Source: Candidatus Obscuribacterales bacterium
GTDB taxonomy: Bacteria > Cyanobacteriota > Vampirovibrionia > Obscuribacterales > Obscuribacteraceae
Length of the DNA stretch: 64,000 nt
Assembly (NCBI GenBank): GCA_019745415.1
Contig: JAIETF010000025.1
Span: 62,001 to 126,000, forward strand
Reading direction: 5' to 3'
The number at the start of each line of letters is the position of its first letter. Positions within the stretch are counted from its first letter, which is position 1. Under the pieces are notes generated by a model. The model worked only from the letters and a program-made list of their open reading frames with translations, was not told the origin of the DNA and did no database searches. A program made the position numbers and the translations under genes. Below, one piece after another: positions 42,633 through 51,846 of the stretch.

Positions 42633-45371
42633 TTAACCACCTTCAAAGAGCGAAAGCTGCATTACTTCTTCCATTGGAATATTGCGAAGGCGAGGACCAT
42701 CCAAAATTTTGGCGGCTACACCCTTCTTTTCCATTTGATTGATTAGATATTGGGCCCGGTCGATAATGGTGGCAGGCAAGCCGGCCATGCGTGCCACTTG
42801 TACACCAAAGCTGCGGCTGGCGCCGCCCGGCGCTACGGTGCGAATAAATTCTACTTTGCCGTCTTGTTCTTTGACCAAGACCTGATAGTTGGCAATCTGG
42901 GGGAAGAACCCCGCCAAGCCATTGAGCTCATGATAGTGAGTAGCAAAGATGGTACGGGCGCGCACATCGCGAGCGAGATACTCAGCCACCGACCAAGCGA
43001 TGGCGACACCGTCATAGGTGCTGGTGCCGCGACCAACTTCATCAAGCAAGATTAGCGAGCGCTTACTGGCTGATAGACAGCACTGCGTGGTCTCAGACAT
43101 TTCCACCAAGAAAGTTGACTGCCCCTGGGTGAGATCGTCGACAGCACCGATACGCGTAAAGATGCGATCGACCAAGCCGACATGGGCTTCTTTAGCCGGC
43201 ACGAAAGAACCCATCTGGGCGAGAATAGTGATCAGGGCCACTTGGCGCAGATAACTACTTTTACCGGCCATGTTCGGTCCGGTCAAAATAATCAACTGTT
43301 CTTCGTCGCAGGCACCGGTCAAATGCACATCATTGGCCACATACTTGCCCATGGGCAAGAGTTTTTCGAGCACCGGATGGCGACCTTGCTTAATCTTGAG
43401 AGTAAGCGAGTCGTCGACGCGGGGGCAGGTGAACTTGCGCTCCTGAGCCACTTGCGCCAGTGAAAGCAAAACATCTAGATTGGCTAGATGGGTAGCAATC
43501 TTGTGCAATTCGGCACCAAGAGCAACCAGGCTCTTTCTGAAGTCTACGAACAGTTTGTATTCAAGATCAGATTCATTCTTCTCAGCGTTGAGAATCTTAG
43601 CTTCGTACTCTTTCAGGTCGGGTGTTATGTAACGCTCGGCATTGGTGAGGGTTTGTTTGCGAATATAGTCGTTGGGCACTAGTCCAGAATTGGCATTGGT
43701 TACTTCGATGTAATAGCCGAAGGTTTTGTTGAAATTGACTTTTAAGCTCTTTATGCCGGTGCGCTCTTGTTCTCTTTTCTGAAAGTCTTCTATCCACTGA
43801 CGGCCGCCGCCGAGCAGATCTCTCACTTCATCAAGTTCCTGGTTATAGCCGCGGGCAAATATACCACCTTCGGTAAGTTCGCGAGGCGGGTCTTCGGCGA
43901 TGGCAGACAAAACTTGGTCGCGCACATCTAATATCGCCGACGGTATCGACTTAAGAGCGCTTAAATAGGGACTGCGCGTATGAGTGAGCGAACTTGCCAG
44001 TTCGGGCAAGATACCGAGTGTAGTACCAACCGCAAGCAACTCCTTAGGATTGACACTCTCGGAAGATATACGCACCGCCATGCGCTCAAGGTCACAGAGG
44101 CGAGATATAACTTTCTTCAGCTCGTCGCGCTTGAAAGTAGGTTCGAGCAACTCTTTAATTGCTTCTTGCCTGGCCTTAATTTGCTCTACCGACAAAAGCG
44201 GTTTGAGCAACCACTTGCGCATCATACGGCTGCCCATTGCCGTTTCGGTTTGGTCTATAGCCCACAAAAGTGAGCCGTTCAAGGCCCTATCGCGCGACGT
44301 TTCAGTCAGTTCTAGGTTTTTGCGGGTATTGGCGTCAAGCACCAGATAACCGTCCACAGTATAGGTCGAAATGCCCTCAAAATAAGGTTTCTGCCCACCC
44401 TGTGTGCGCTCTAGATATTCGAGAACAGCACCGGCGGCACTGGTAGCCAGGGGCAGATCCTGGCAGCCGAAGCCCTCCAAGGTCGACACTTCAAAAGTGG
44501 AAAGCACTCTTCTAGTAGCTGGTTCCAACTGGAAGAACATGGATGGGCGACCCTTGAAGCGATATTGCTCGCCAATCAACTCCGGTACTTCGAGCACCTC
44601 GCGGGGTACGACGTCGCCTTCCTGCATCTTGCCGATGCGCAGAGGGGCTAAAACTTCGGCAGGACGCAAGCGTCCTAGTTCCAAAATAAGATTTTCTTCC
44701 GATAGTTCGGTGACGAAAAATTCACCGCAAGAAGCATCGACAAAAGCCAGTCCCCACTTATCGGCTTCGCGTCCACTGCCTTTGACGATGGCGGCAAGAT
44801 AGTTGTTTTCACGGCTGGGCAAAAGGTGCGACTCTAATACCGTACCCGGTGTCAGCACACGCTTCACCTGTCTTTCCACCGGTCCCTTTTCGGCACCGAC
44901 CACGCCAACCTGTTCACAGATAGCGACTGAATATCCCTTAGCCAAAAGACGTGCCACATAGGCTTCATAAGCGCGGTACGGCACACCGGCCATGGGACAA
45001 CGCCCGTTCGGATAATTCGGCTCGGGGCGGCCGGTGAGCATGATGTCTAGTTCGCGAGAGGCCACTTGGGCATCGCTATCGAAAAGCTCATAGAAATCGC
45101 CGACCCTGAAAAAGAGCAAAGCATCTGGAAACTGCGACTTAACGTCCCAGTACTGCTTCATCATCGGCGAAAGCTTGCTCTCTTCGGCCGGACCGCCGAC
45201 ACCCTTCGCCACAGGGACAGTGTTCAGGGGCACTTCTTCGGCCGCCCCTTCCGTCTCGCGCGTTAACCCTTCTAGCGCTTCCGACTTTTCAGCAAGCTTA
45301 GCTGCTGCTTTCTCGGCTACTTTGTCGGCTGCTTGCTCGGCTCGCTTTGCATCTCTACTGTGGCTTTTCAC
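42633..45371 (-). CDS. mutS: DNA mismatch repair protein MutS
   Basis: 912 residues, slightly long because of a 65-residue Ala/Lys/Glu-rich N-terminal extension before the mismatch-binding domain. The mismatch wedge is intact (FFRVGDFYELF). ATPase motifs are present: Walker A GPNMAGKSS at about 698-706, Walker B SLILLDEVGRGTSTYDG and the ATHYHEL block. Recognises mismatches and recruits MutL, which is not in this window. The N-terminal extension could be over-annotated; in-frame Met67 lies just before the conserved start (SPMMKQYW). Confidence 0.97.
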   Translation of the reverse strand: MKSHSRDAKRAEQAADKVAEKAAAKLAEKSEALEGLTRETEGAAEEVPLNTVPVAKGVGGPAEESKLSPMMKQYWDVKSQFPDALLFFRVGDFYELFDSDAQVASRELDIMLTGRPEPNYPNGRCPMAGVPYRAYEAYVARLLAKGYSVAICEQVGVVGAEKGPVERQVKRVLTPGTVLESHLLPSRENNYLAAIVKGSGREADKWGLAFVDASCGEFFVTELSEENLILELGRLRPAEVLAPLRIGKMQEGDVVPREVLEVPELIGEQYRFKGRPSMFFQLEPATRRVLSTFEVSTLEGFGCQDLPLATSAAGAVLEYLERTQGGQKPYFEGISTYTVDGYLVLDANTRKNLELTETSRDRALNGSLLWAIDQTETAMGSRMMRKWLLKPLLSVEQIKARQEAIKELLEPTFKRDELKKVISRLCDLERMAVRISSESVNPKELLAVGTTLGILPELASSLTHTRSPYLSALKSIPSAILDVRDQVLSAIAEDPPRELTEGGIFARGYNQELDEVRDLLGGGRQWIEDFQKREQERTGIKSLKVNFNKTFGYYIEVTNANSGLVPNDYIRKQTLTNAERYITPDLKEYEAKILNAEKNESDLEYKLFVDFRKSLVALGAELHKIATHLANLDVLLSLAQVAQERKFTCPRVDDSLTLKIKQGRHPVLEKLLPMGKYVANDVHLTGACDEEQLIILTGPNMAGKSSYLRQVALITILAQMGSFVPAKEAHVGLVDRIFTRIGAVDDLTQGQSTFLVEMSETTQCCLSASKRSLILLDEVGRGTSTYDGVAIAWSVAEYLARDVRARTIFATHYHELNGLAGFFPQIANYQVLVKEQDGKVEFIRTVAPGGASRSFGVQVARMAGLPATIIDRAQYLINQMEKKGVAAKILDGPRLRNIPMEEVMQLSLFEGG

Positions 45372-45501
45372 CCGGTCGACTCCTCAATCAGGCCTTAAAT
45401 CAGTTTTCGGACATCAATATTACCCGCCCTCGGGCGGCTAAGTTATTAAGTCTCTGGTAAACTGACTAAGCATATACAGTATAGAAGTCAAGGAATTTCT
45501 C

Positions 45502-46170
45502 ATGGTAAGCCTTAGCAGCAGGACCTGTTTGACCCCCAGATTGACTCTCAAATCAACCCTTACCCTAAGTTTGTCCCTCTGGCTCTCTTTCGGTTTGGTT
45601 CTTACTTCGTCAATGGCACCGGCGCAGGCTCAGATAAAGCAGACACCGCCCAAAGCAGTACCGACAGCGCAGCCTAGTAAAGAAGGCGAAAAAGACAAGG
45701 ACAAAGAGAAAGATTCAGAGAAGAAAAAAGCCGAGGCTAAACCCGAAAAGCCTGCCCCCGAACCGGTTATCGAAAACGTAGTCAATGTTCAACCGGAAGA
45801 CCTAGTGCGCGCTCCTTCCGAATATCTCAACAAAAACGTCAAATTCAATGCCCAGTTTTATACCTATAGCTCGGTAGCTCTTGACTACAAGCCGGCTATG
45901 AGATCATCCAAAGACTACTTCTCTTTCCTGGTTTTGCGTCCCAATTCCCATGTGCCCCTTTCCGAGCTGAAACTGGCCATGCCCATTCCCAAAGACGAAA
46001 AGAGCCCGCAGAGTGACCTTTTGCAAAAACTGAAAGATAAAGACGAAGTAGAAGTGATTGGCAAGGTCTTCTCAACCGCGCTCGATGAGCCCTGGGTTGA
46101 TGTTTTGAAAATAAAGCTGGTTAAGCAGGCTCCTGAAAACAAAAAAGATGAAAAAGCCAAAACCAACTAA
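45502..46170 (+). CDS. Exported protein with OB-fold-like domain
   Basis: 222 residues. Signal peptide (about 20-42, ending PAQAQ), then a Lys/Glu/Pro-rich disordered linker (about 45-95) and a compact domain. That domain holds RAPSEYLNKNVKFNAQFYTY, followed by LKDKDEVEVIGKVFSTALDE, the alternation expected of a small OB-fold barrel. Divergent from mutS. Function unknown. Confidence 0.65.
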   Translation: MVSLSSRTCLTPRLTLKSTLTLSLSLWLSFGLVLTSSMAPAQAQIKQTPPKAVPTAQPSKEGEKDKDKEKDSEKKKAEAKPEKPAPEPVIENVVNVQPEDLVRAPSEYLNKNVKFNAQFYTYSSVALDYKPAMRSSKDYFSFLVLRPNSHVPLSELKLAMPIPKDEKSPQSDLLQKLKDKDEVEVIGKVFSTALDEPWVDVLKIKLVKQAPENKKDEKAKTN

Positions 46171-46242
46171 GCCAATAAGTGGTAAATCTATTTAAGTGAA
46201 AGTCAAACTAATTGAAAGTCATAGAGGTATAGGAAAGAGCGG

Positions 46243-46620
46243 ATGGTCACCCCAGAATCAGCGGTCAATGTCAAGAACTTGCTTAATGCTCTAAACGGCA
46301 AGCACGGTATTCTCGGATGCATACTGGTCGCTCGCGACGGGTCGGTTGTTTCCACTTCTTTGCCAGCCGAAATCGATATCGGCACTATCGGCGCCCTTTC
46401 AGCCACACTTTTTTCCAATAATGATGTTTCCATTCAGCGCATGAACCGCGGAAACCTAATACAGATGACCCTCTTGACCGACCAAGGCATTTTGCATTTC
46501 TATGAAGCCGCCAATCACTATCTGGTGGTTCTAACCGCCAAAGGTCAACGCATCAACCTGGAAGGTCTGATTCGCTCGGTGGAAGAACAGGGCAAGAGCC
46601 TAGAAACGATCATCGCTTAA
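46243..46620 (+). CDS. Roadblock/LC7-family protein
   Basis: 125 residues with the roadblock order: a first helix NVKNLLNALN, the strand pair GILGCILVARDGSVVSTSLP, the central helix IGALSATLFSNN, then GILHFYEAANHYLVVLTAKG and a final helix. Bacterial roadblock proteins (MglB-like) regulate small GTPases of the MglA/Ras type. No GTPase gene is next to it. The SLH gene follows 50 bases later. Confidence 0.85.
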   Translation: MVTPESAVNVKNLLNALNGKHGILGCILVARDGSVVSTSLPAEIDIGTIGALSATLFSNNDVSIQRMNRGNLIQMTLLTDQGILHFYEAANHYLVVLTAKGQRINLEGLIRSVEEQGKSLETIIA

Positions 46621-46670
46621 GCTCATATAATAAAGATTATGAGCGTTGTGCCTTAGCACGGGAGTCTTGA

Positions 46671-48452
46671 GTGAAGATCAAACCATCAGCCCTGGCACTT
46701 GCCTGTACCTGCCTGCTAACGCAGATAACCTGGGGTATCGGGCTTGATGCGGCCATGGCTGCACGCTTTATCGACTTGAGCGGCAACTGGACCGAAAAAT
46801 ATGTAAACACACTCTCCGATGCCGGGGTGATTCCGGCTGAGAGCGACGGTAAGTTCCGCCCGCAAGACCCTATCACCAGAGCCCAACTCGCCCAATGGCT
46901 GGTCAAGACTCTTAGTATAGAAAATCAGGCGGTGAACGGACCCCCTAGCTTTCCCGATGTTAGCCCAAGCAGCCCCGAATACAAAGCTATTGAAATTTGT
47001 AAGCAAAACAATTTCATGACCGGCTATCCCGATGGGTTTAGACCAAAGCAGACTATGCAACGGGGTGAAATGATTTCAGTCATAGCCCGCAGTCTAGGTG
47101 CATCCACTCCAGATGATGGCACTATTGCAAAAGCCCTGGCAAGCTTCAGCGACAAGGCCACCATACCAAACTGGGCCCGCAGCGGCATTGCCCAGGCAAA
47201 ACTTGCCGGAATCTTGGTCTCTGCCGATAACAATGCCACAGCCAAAGCAGTATCGGTGGCAACCAGAGGAGATGCGGCGGCTATTTTAGCCAAACTTTCA
47301 GACTATAAGAGCGACCAAGCCGTAAAACAAGCCCTCAATTATCAAGGTATGGACGGCGCCACTCGCACCCCTGCAGGCAATAGCCAGGCGGCTCCTGCCG
47401 CTTCCGCCCCACCCGGTTCATTCACCAATAACTCTCCGTATAATGGACCTGGTTTCTCCAACAATCTAGCGCAAGCCCAAGGCGGTCCCAATTTCCAAGG
47501 GCAAATTCAACATCAAAACTACACGCCGCCCAATCAAGGCTATCCGCAGCCCGGTCAGCCGGAACAATTCAGTTCACAACCGCCACAGTTTTATCAAGGA
47601 CAGCCTCAATATGCTGGTGGCTATCAACAGCCGCCGCAGCAGCCTCTTTCCGGCAGGGTGGTGATGGTGGGCGCCGGCACTCAACTACCCGGTACTTTGC
47701 GCAATTCTTTAGATTCCGGCTCAACCCAGGTAGGCGAACCAGTGGAAGCCACTTTGACCGCCCCTGTATATTCGGGCGGAGTGGAAGTGATTCCAGCCGG
47801 TTCAAGAGTTCTGGGCTCGGTAACCAATGTCGTCTCATCCAGACGCTTTCGCTTTGGCGCCAATGGTCGCATAGACATGCGCTTCAATATGGTTGAAACC
47901 CCAGACGGCAGAAGATTCCCTCTCTCGGCGTCAGTAAACGACACCCAACTCAAACTGGTCGGCGGTTCAACCGCCGGGCGGGTAGGCAAAGGCGCCCTGA
48001 CCACCGCGGTAGGAGCCGGTTCAGGCGCCGCCCTCGGCACCGCCCTTGGTGCTATCGTCGGAGCCACCTCTAATGGACAAGTCGGCAAAGCTACCGGCAT
48101 GGGGGCAGTTTTTGGCACCGCCATCGGTGGCGGACTAGGGCTAGTTGGTGCCGGCGTACGCAAAGGCTCGGAAGTGATAATCAAAGCCGGTACACCTATG
48201 CCGATTCAGCTGGACGAATCCATGCAAGTCACCACAGGCGGTGGTGGCGCGCCAATCGGTGGGCAATTCCAGCAGCCCTTTCAGCAACCACAATATCAGC
48301 AGCCTCAATTTCAACAACCGCAATATCAGCAGCCTCAATATCAGCAACCGCAATACCAGCAGCCTCAATTTCAACCGCAATATCAACAGCCGCAATATCA
48401 ACCGCAATATCAGCAGCAGCCTAATTACAGTAATAATCCCTACAATCAATAG
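46671..48452 (+). CDS. SLH-domain surface protein with VirB10/TrbI-like and Gln/Pro-repeat regions
   Basis: 593 residues from a GTG with GGGAG upstream. Signal peptide (about 1-32), then three SLH repeats (about 33-215, e.g. FPDVSPSSPEYKAIEICKQN; the TRAQLAQW and TRGDAAAI signatures). A Gln/Pro/Gly linker (about 230-330) follows. Next is a domain resembling the VirB10/TrbI barrel (TQLPGTLRNSLDSGSTQVGE, then VIPAGSRVLGSVTN). A Gly-zipper (AVGAGSGAALGTALGAIVGA) and a C-terminal QPQYQ repeat (from 538) end it. Likely binds the wall through SLH and spans or caps the outer membrane. Confidence 0.85.
   Translation: MKIKPSALALACTCLLTQITWGIGLDAAMAARFIDLSGNWTEKYVNTLSDAGVIPAESDGKFRPQDPITRAQLAQWLVKTLSIENQAVNGPPSFPDVSPSSPEYKAIEICKQNNFMTGYPDGFRPKQTMQRGEMISVIARSLGASTPDDGTIAKALASFSDKATIPNWARSGIAQAKLAGILVSADNNATAKAVSVATRGDAAAILAKLSDYKSDQAVKQALNYQGMDGATRTPAGNSQAAPAASAPPGSFTNNSPYNGPGFSNNLAQAQGGPNFQGQIQHQNYTPPNQGYPQPGQPEQFSSQPPQFYQGQPQYAGGYQQPPQQPLSGRVVMVGAGTQLPGTLRNSLDSGSTQVGEPVEATLTAPVYSGGVEVIPAGSRVLGSVTNVVSSRRFRFGANGRIDMRFNMVETPDGRRFPLSASVNDTQLKLVGGSTAGRVGKGALTTAVGAGSGAALGTALGAIVGATSNGQVGKATGMGAVFGTAIGGGLGLVGAGVRKGSEVIIKAGTPMPIQLDESMQVTTGGGGAPIGGQFQQPFQQPQYQQPQFQQPQYQQPQYQQPQYQQPQFQPQYQQPQYQPQYQQQPNYSNNPYNQ
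48282..48422 (+). repeat. Degenerate 15-base coding repeat (QPQ[Y/F]Q)
   Basis: About nine copies of a CAR-CCN-CAR-TWT-CAR unit, with some shorter copies, encoding the C-terminal Gln/Pro/Tyr tail of the SLH protein. Such repeats change length by slippage. Confidence 0.8.
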
Positions 48453-48468
48453 CGATTATTTATGAAGA

Positions 48469-49233
48469 TTAGTCGCCACCCCAACGGCGATTTCGTCTTT
48501 TGAACTCATCTATAGCTTGATCGAAACACTCAGGCGTAAAGTCGGGCCAGAGAGTTTGAGTGACAAATATCTCTGTATAAGCCGACTGCCAGAGTAGATA
48601 GTTTGATAAGCGCATCTCACCGCCGGTTCTGATCAATAGTTCGGGGTCAGGCAGACGCGATGTATAAAGGTTTCGGGCAATCAAGTCTTCGGTAATATCT
48701 TGAGCAGAAAGCCGTCCTTCCTTCACTTCCAAGGCGATCTTCTTTACGGCTTCAGTGATTTCTAGTCGCGACCCATAATTGATCGCCACCTGCAGATTGA
48801 GCCCGGTGTTGGCTTCGCTTTGTTTGGTGGTCTCTTCCATAGAACGACGTAAGGCTTTTGGCACGCCATCCATATGACCAATGAAGGAAAGCCGAACATT
48901 ATTCTGAGAAAGTTCGACAAATTCGCTCTCCAATACCTGGCTGAACAATTCGAAAAGATATTTCACCTCTTCGCTGGAACGCTGCCAGTTTTCACTTGAG
49001 AAAGCATATACAGTCAAGAATTCAAGCTTGAGAGCTCCCACATGACGCACTAAGCGCTTCAAGCTCTTGACACCCTCTTGGTGCCCTTTCAGCTTGGGCA
49101 TACGGTGATTCTCAGCCCAGCGTCTATTGCCGTCCATAATGACGGCAACATGTTTGAGCGGAAGGGGCTCGCTCTTTTCAGCCGCCCGCTCGGCGCTCGG
49201 CTTCTCTAATTTGCCTAAGTGAAACTTGCTCAT
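48469..49233 (-). CDS. uppS: Isoprenyl transferase (undecaprenyl diphosphate synthase)
   Basis: 254 residues. Makes the C55 lipid carrier for peptidoglycan and surface polymers. Catalytic Asp34 in VIMDGNRRWA, the flexible-loop block FLTVYAFSSENWQR, NYGSRLEIT, and LLIRTGGEMRLSNYLLWQ are all present. A ~25-residue Lys/Glu-rich N-terminal extension precedes the domain. Divergent from the YqeG-type gene. Confidence 0.96.
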   Translation of the reverse strand: MSKFHLGKLEKPSAERAAEKSEPLPLKHVAVIMDGNRRWAENHRMPKLKGHQEGVKSLKRLVRHVGALKLEFLTVYAFSSENWQRSSEEVKYLFELFSQVLESEFVELSQNNVRLSFIGHMDGVPKALRRSMEETTKQSEANTGLNLQVAINYGSRLEITEAVKKIALEVKEGRLSAQDITEDLIARNLYTSRLPDPELLIRTGGEMRLSNYLLWQSAYTEIFVTQTLWPDFTPECFDQAIDEFKRRNRRWGGD

Positions 49234-49319
49234 GAGCCAATTCTACTCCTTAAGCCTCTTCCTCCCGGAGAATTTCACAGCGACTTTACTAATTTCCACC
49301 ATTCTTGTAAGTTTGATCC

Positions 49320-49333
49320 AGGAGGCGATCTTG
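49320..49333 (+). promoter_or_regulatory. Ribosome binding site deciding a TTG start
   Basis: A perfect AGGAGG at 49320-49325 lies 5 bases before TTG 49331. An upstream ATG at 49232 overlaps the uppS start codon and has no binding site. Confidence 0.75.
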
Positions 49334-49816
49334 TTTTTAAAACCTACTTTACTGATTAACGGCGACATAACAGATATAGACCTGGCTGATCTGAAAGTCA
49401 GGGGCATCAAAGGGCTGATTCTCGACCTAGACAGCACATTGATAGCGCCCAAGACCGCAGAGTTGACCGACGGACCGGCACGCTGGCTGGAAGAAGCTCG
49501 GCGTCACTTCAAAGTGGCCATCGCCAGTAATAATAAGAACGAAGCTTATCTTGACCAAATAAGAACCCTGCTCGATATGACCGTCATCGGAAGAGCGGCA
49601 AAGCCAAGTCGAAAAGCTTTTCGTGTACTGCTCACTGAATTTGGTCTGAGCGCCGAGGAAGTGGCTGTTATCGGCGATCGCCCCCTAACCGACATCTGGG
49701 GCGGACATAGAGCCGGTATGACCACTATTCTTGTGCGCACTCTAAAGACAATGAATGAGCCGAAGTGGAAGACAACCATCAGAAATATGGAAAGAATTTT
49801 CATCCGCTGCTGTTAA
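49331..49816 (+). CDS. YqeG-family HAD-IIIA phosphatase
   Basis: 161 residues from TTG 49331, chosen for its AGGAGG site and because the protein then begins FLKPTLLINGDITDIDLADL, as the family does. HAD motif I LDLDST (Asp32, Asp34, Thr36), motif II ASNNK, and motif IV GDRPLTDIWGGHRAG. YqeG and its homologues dephosphorylate small or lipid phosphates (e.g. phosphatidylglycerol phosphate in plastid relatives); the substrate here is not shown. Confidence 0.88.
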   Translation: MFLKPTLLINGDITDIDLADLKVRGIKGLILDLDSTLIAPKTAELTDGPARWLEEARRHFKVAIASNNKNEAYLDQIRTLLDMTVIGRAAKPSRKAFRVLLTEFGLSAEEVAVIGDRPLTDIWGGHRAGMTTILVRTLKTMNEPKWKTTIRNMERIFIRCC

Positions 49817-49892
49817 AAATCACTAATGCGCCCCTGTGGAGAGCATCAATAAGTTGCAAGTAATTAGCGACAATTGTTGTAATATAGGGGTG

Positions 49893-51062
49893 ATGCGCAG
49901 AAAAATAGTCATTTTGAGCCTTAGCACGACACTCATATCGAGTGCTGCGGCAGCCCAGGCCGGCGAAAAATTGTATATATCCTCCGCCACGTCTTTCATG
50001 CCTGGTGCGGTGCGCACTCTTAGTCCCATAGTGTCGCCGGTGACACCAACATCGGCAAGCAAGAGTGCCGGTCAGAAATCACTAGAAAGAGGCTTAGCCG
50101 AAAAGAAGAAGGGTAATAGCAATCAAGCCCTGATCTGTTTTTTGCAAGCCAGTAAGGAAGACCCCAAATTAACCAAAGCCTTCTATGAACAAGCTTTGAT
50201 CTTTAGAGACCGCGCCTATGTCAAACTAGCCGAGTCGTCTCTCAATCAAGCGCTTTCTATAGATCCCAATTTTCACCAAGCCAGACTTTTGCTCGCTGCA
50301 ATCAAGTTGGAAAACGGCAATGTGGGCACAGCCAGTCGAGAACTAAACAAAACCTTGGGTCTTGACGAAAAGACCACGGCAGCAGTGCCGGTAAAAAACG
50401 AAGCTAAAGCTGAAACAAAAGTAGAAAGCAAAAAAGAGCAAGTTGCCGGCGGTGATAACTGGACCGAAAGACTGCGCTTTCTCAACGAACACGGCACAAA
50501 TAATCTCAAGCCCGGCGAAGCTTTTATGTTTTCGGAAGAATCAGGCGAGGCGCTGCTTATCTTGGCAGATGGGCGCAAAATAAGAAGACAAATCGCACAG
50601 GCTCGCGACAACGGCGACCTAGTGAAAGAAAGACGCCCGGAACTGCTCTTACCTAAAGAGTTTCTCTACAAACTGAGCACCCAGAGCAAAATTGTAGAAC
50701 CCGAAAGAAAGGGAGCAATTAGCGATTTCGGGGCCAGAACAGAAGTAGTGGAAAGCCTGCGGGAAAAGCAAGAAGAGCCCAGTGCCGCAGTTAAGGCCGT
50801 CGACAAAGACATGGAAATTAATCCGTATTTGCGGCATACCACGGTAGAAGAAATAGAAAGGTATACACCTGGTAGAGAAGCCGAAACAACAGCGCCTGAA
50901 AGTGAAAAAAGCGACGAACTCAGCCTCAAGCAAGCTGAAAGCCTGCCGGAAGAAGATCTCAGCGCCGGCAACAGCCTAATGAATGAACTGAATCTTGAGG
51001 CCATTGTCGACAAGACTCAGAAATTCTTCGGCTGGCTCAAGAAAAGCCTGCATCTGCCGTAA
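49893..51062 (+). CDS. Exported TPR protein with acidic tail
   Basis: 389 residues from ATG 49893, giving a clean signal peptide (MRRKIVILSLSTTLISSAAA, cleavage near AQA). A GTG at 49836 would add 19 residues before it. About three TPR pairs (about 65-165, LIFRDRAYVKLAESSLNQAL), then a long charged, probably disordered region and a C-terminal amphipathic helix (FFGWLKKSLHL). Function unknown. Confidence 0.75.
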   Translation: MRRKIVILSLSTTLISSAAAAQAGEKLYISSATSFMPGAVRTLSPIVSPVTPTSASKSAGQKSLERGLAEKKKGNSNQALICFLQASKEDPKLTKAFYEQALIFRDRAYVKLAESSLNQALSIDPNFHQARLLLAAIKLENGNVGTASRELNKTLGLDEKTTAAVPVKNEAKAETKVESKKEQVAGGDNWTERLRFLNEHGTNNLKPGEAFMFSEESGEALLILADGRKIRRQIAQARDNGDLVKERRPELLLPKEFLYKLSTQSKIVEPERKGAISDFGARTEVVESLREKQEEPSAAVKAVDKDMEINPYLRHTTVEEIERYTPGREAETTAPESEKSDELSLKQAESLPEEDLSAGNSLMNELNLEAIVDKTQKFFGWLKKSLHLP

Positions 51063-51091
51063 AGACTGGCAAAAGACAGCAAGCCAACTTA

Positions 51092-51838
51092 CTAGGCAAG
51101 CTCTGCTAAGCCCCTCTCCAACCAGGCATTGAACTTCTCCGGATACATATCCATAAAGTTGTGACCGGCCATCTCGAAAATCTCAAGGGTGGATGAAGGC
51201 AAGCGTTTATGCAAGTCTACTGCATAATGACAAGGCGCCACCGGGTCAAATCGCCCGGCGGCAAGATGCAGCGGACATCGCAAGACCGGTGGCTCGGTGA
51301 GAAAGTCTACAGCTTCAAAATTACGCATAATCTCTTCCAGGGCATGCCGCTCCGTCTCAATCAATGTGCGCGGACGAAATGACCAATTACGGTGTACTCC
51401 GCTGGTCTTAATGGTATCAAAAGTAGTGCCCATAAAAACTCTAAACACAAGCGATACAGGCTTAAGAACACGGGCTGGTAAGGCAGCCGCAAAGACAACT
51501 TTAAATAGCTCTGGTCGTGTCTGGGCCATCGACACAGAAATAATTGCCCCTAAAGAATGACCAACAAAGGCACAGGGAAACTCGATATCAGCACTGTCCA
51601 AGGTCTCCAGAATATCGTCGGTATGAACAGCAAGATCTGTCGGCTCACGGGGTTCCTCGCTCTCACCATGACCGCGCAAATCAATCGCAAAGCAGTTATG
51701 ACCGAGGTGGTTCAGAAAGTCCACCTGCGATTCCCACATCTTGGCGCTCGAACCAGTGCCGTGAATAAACAAGACATCACAGGCCGAGCCGGAACTATTG
51801 CTAGTGCCGGCTGGGAACTTGCTAAACTTCAGCTTCAT
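51092..51838 (-). CDS. Alpha/beta hydrolase
   Basis: 248 residues, full-length hydrolase fold. Oxyanion region FIHGTGSSAKMW, nucleophile Ser in GHSLGA, acid Asp in AGRFDPVAP and catalytic His in MAGHNFMD. No signal, so cytosolic. The substrate (ester, thioester or lipid) is not evident. It sits 8 bases after the glycolipid synthase-like gene on the same strand, so a link to lipid metabolism is possible. Confidence 0.88.
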   Translation of the reverse strand: MKLKFSKFPAGTSNSSGSACDVLFIHGTGSSAKMWESQVDFLNHLGHNCFAIDLRGHGESEEPREPTDLAVHTDDILETLDSADIEFPCAFVGHSLGAIISVSMAQTRPELFKVVFAAALPARVLKPVSLVFRVFMGTTFDTIKTSGVHRNWSFRPRTLIETERHALEEIMRNFEAVDFLTEPPVLRCPLHLAAGRFDPVAPCHYAVDLHKRLPSSTLEIFEMAGHNFMDMYPEKFNAWLERGLAELA

Positions 51839-51846
51839 TGGCGCCT

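Noticed and set aside
45424..45437. GC-rich hairpin CCGCCC/GGGCGG between mutS and the OB-like gene
   Set aside because: Loop of two bases, no T-tract on either strand; lies in a divergent promoter region where a terminator is not expected.
46621..46644. Inverted repeat GCTCATA/TATGAGC between the roadblock and SLH genes
   Set aside because: Ten-base loop, AT-rich, no T-tract; too weak to call a terminator or operator.
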